A stretch of 64,000 nucleotides of DNA, from positions 259,704,958-259,768,957 of the forward strand of contig NC_080540.1 in assembly GCF_028640845.1 (NCBI RefSeq), read 5' to 3'. Below are positions 37,095 through 64,000 of this stretch, in pieces (the first letter of the stretch is position 1; each line of letters starts with the position of its first letter). Made by a program: the position numbers and the translations under genes. The notes beneath the pieces were generated by a model. The model saw only the letters and a list, made by a program, of their open reading frames with translations. It had not been told where the DNA came from and ran no database searches. The stretch is from Ahaetulla prasina (Eukaryota; Chordata; Lepidosauria; Squamata; Colubridae).

Positions 37095-37113
37095 GGGAGC
37101 GCTTTCGTCCTTT

Positions 37114-37121
37114 TGACGTGG
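37114..37121 (+). promoter_or_regulatory. CRE-2, variant cAMP response element
   Basis: The sequence tgacgtgg keeps the TGACG half-site with CGTG core, 27 bp (start to start) after the perfect CRE. The pairing agrees with the dual CRE of mammalian PCSK1 promoters as I recall it. Binding is inferred from sequence only. Confidence 0.6.
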
Positions 37122-37170
37122 AAGCGCTCATTCCCATTCTGGCCGTGGCGGCTCCGAGCCCGGCTCCAGC

Positions 37171-37221
37171 ATGAGACGAGCAGAGAGCGAAGGAGGCGAC
37201 GGCGGCGAGGCACTTTCTTAG
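37171..37221 (+). other. upstream ORF in the PCSK1 5' leader
   Basis: An ATG at 37171 opens 16 codons (MRRAESEGGDGGEALS) ending at TAG 37219-37221, 174 bp before the PCSK1 start. The initiation context (ccagcATGa) has C at -3 and A at +4, so it is weak. It matters only if transcription starts upstream of 37171. If present in the mRNA it could dampen or condition PCSK1 translation. Confidence 0.4.
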
Positions 37222-37395
37222 CAACTGCCCGCTCCTTCCTCTCCCGTAGCAACCAGAGCCGAAGGGACTTTCCTCGCCTTCTCCAGCAACGATTCCCGAC
37301 TTCTCCGGCTGCCTCCTATTCGCTAGCATTCGTTTACTCTCTCTTTCTCCCACCCCACCTTCCCGGGAAAGTATCCCTTTCGCTCTGCCGGGGCC

Positions 37396-64000
<26,605 letters not shown>

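Larger units (their letters stand above)
36560..37395 (+). promoter_or_regulatory. PCSK1: PCSK1 CpG-rich promoter and 5' leader
   Basis: GC and CpG content rises sharply here against an AT-rich background, ending at the PCSK1 start codon, as expected for a CpG-island promoter. It contains GC boxes (for example gggcggtcgg near 36833 and gggcggaggg near 36892), two cAMP response elements and a short upstream ORF. I see no convincing TATA box at a fixed distance from a start site, so the transcription start cannot be placed by eye. Longer open frames here on both strands follow from GC richness and lack recognisable protein features. Confidence 0.75.

Overview
The window is vertebrate nuclear DNA, almost certainly from a squamate reptile and most likely a snake. 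The interspersed repeats point there: BovB/RTE, CR1, L2 and L1 LINEs, a Sauria-type tRNA SINE with a BovB-like tail, two other tRNA-derived SINEs, many hAT MITEs with 8-bp target duplications, TA-flanked MITEs and an (ATTCT)n microsatellite on an L2 tail. Species cannot be fixed by eye.

Only one cellular gene is evident: PCSK1 (prohormone convertase 1/3), + strand. The window holds its CpG-rich promoter with two closely spaced cAMP response elements, a 16-codon upstream ORF, and coding exons 1-7 (37396 to 63153). These encode the signal peptide, the pro-domain with its RRSRR and RTKR cleavage sites, and the first part of the subtilisin-like catalytic domain, including Asp167 and His208. The oxyanion Asn, the catalytic Ser, the P-domain and the C-terminal sorting tail lie beyond the right edge.

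The most unusual feature is a head-to-tail duplication of about 1.26 kb in PCSK1 (54050-56591). It carries a complete second copy of exon 4, the Asp167 exon. Both copies have identical coding sequence, acceptor and donor, and the exon is a multiple of three with phase-0 ends, so including both would keep frame and add 49 residues with a second catalytic Asp. The join lies at an 11-bp microhomology. The CR1 fragment inside the unit differs between copies at about 17 sites, while exon and flanks look identical.

Layout. 1-4020: old CR1/L3 relic, then a tRNA SINE split by a decayed Ty3/Gypsy element. 4270-5078: CR1-group LINE. 5989-9379: microsatellite, old repeats, Sauria SINE, TA-flanked MITE and a solo LTR. 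10255-10790: RTE relic interrupted by a hAT MITE. 12092-12560: hAT MITE and SINE. 14262-16268: BovB. 16549-17205: hAT element and L2 tail. 17206-24463: mostly unassigned. 24464-29011: an L1 with a perfect 15-bp target duplication, a tandemly doubled 5'UTR/ORF1 and no reverse transcriptase. 29012-36480: mostly unassigned, with an L2 relic and a SINE. 36560-37395: PCSK1 promoter and leader. 37396-64000: PCSK1 exons 1-7 with repeat-rich introns. Intron 6 holds a Tc1-like relic hit by three hAT MITEs, two of them back to back sharing the same 8-bp target. All transposon reading frames seen are broken or partial.
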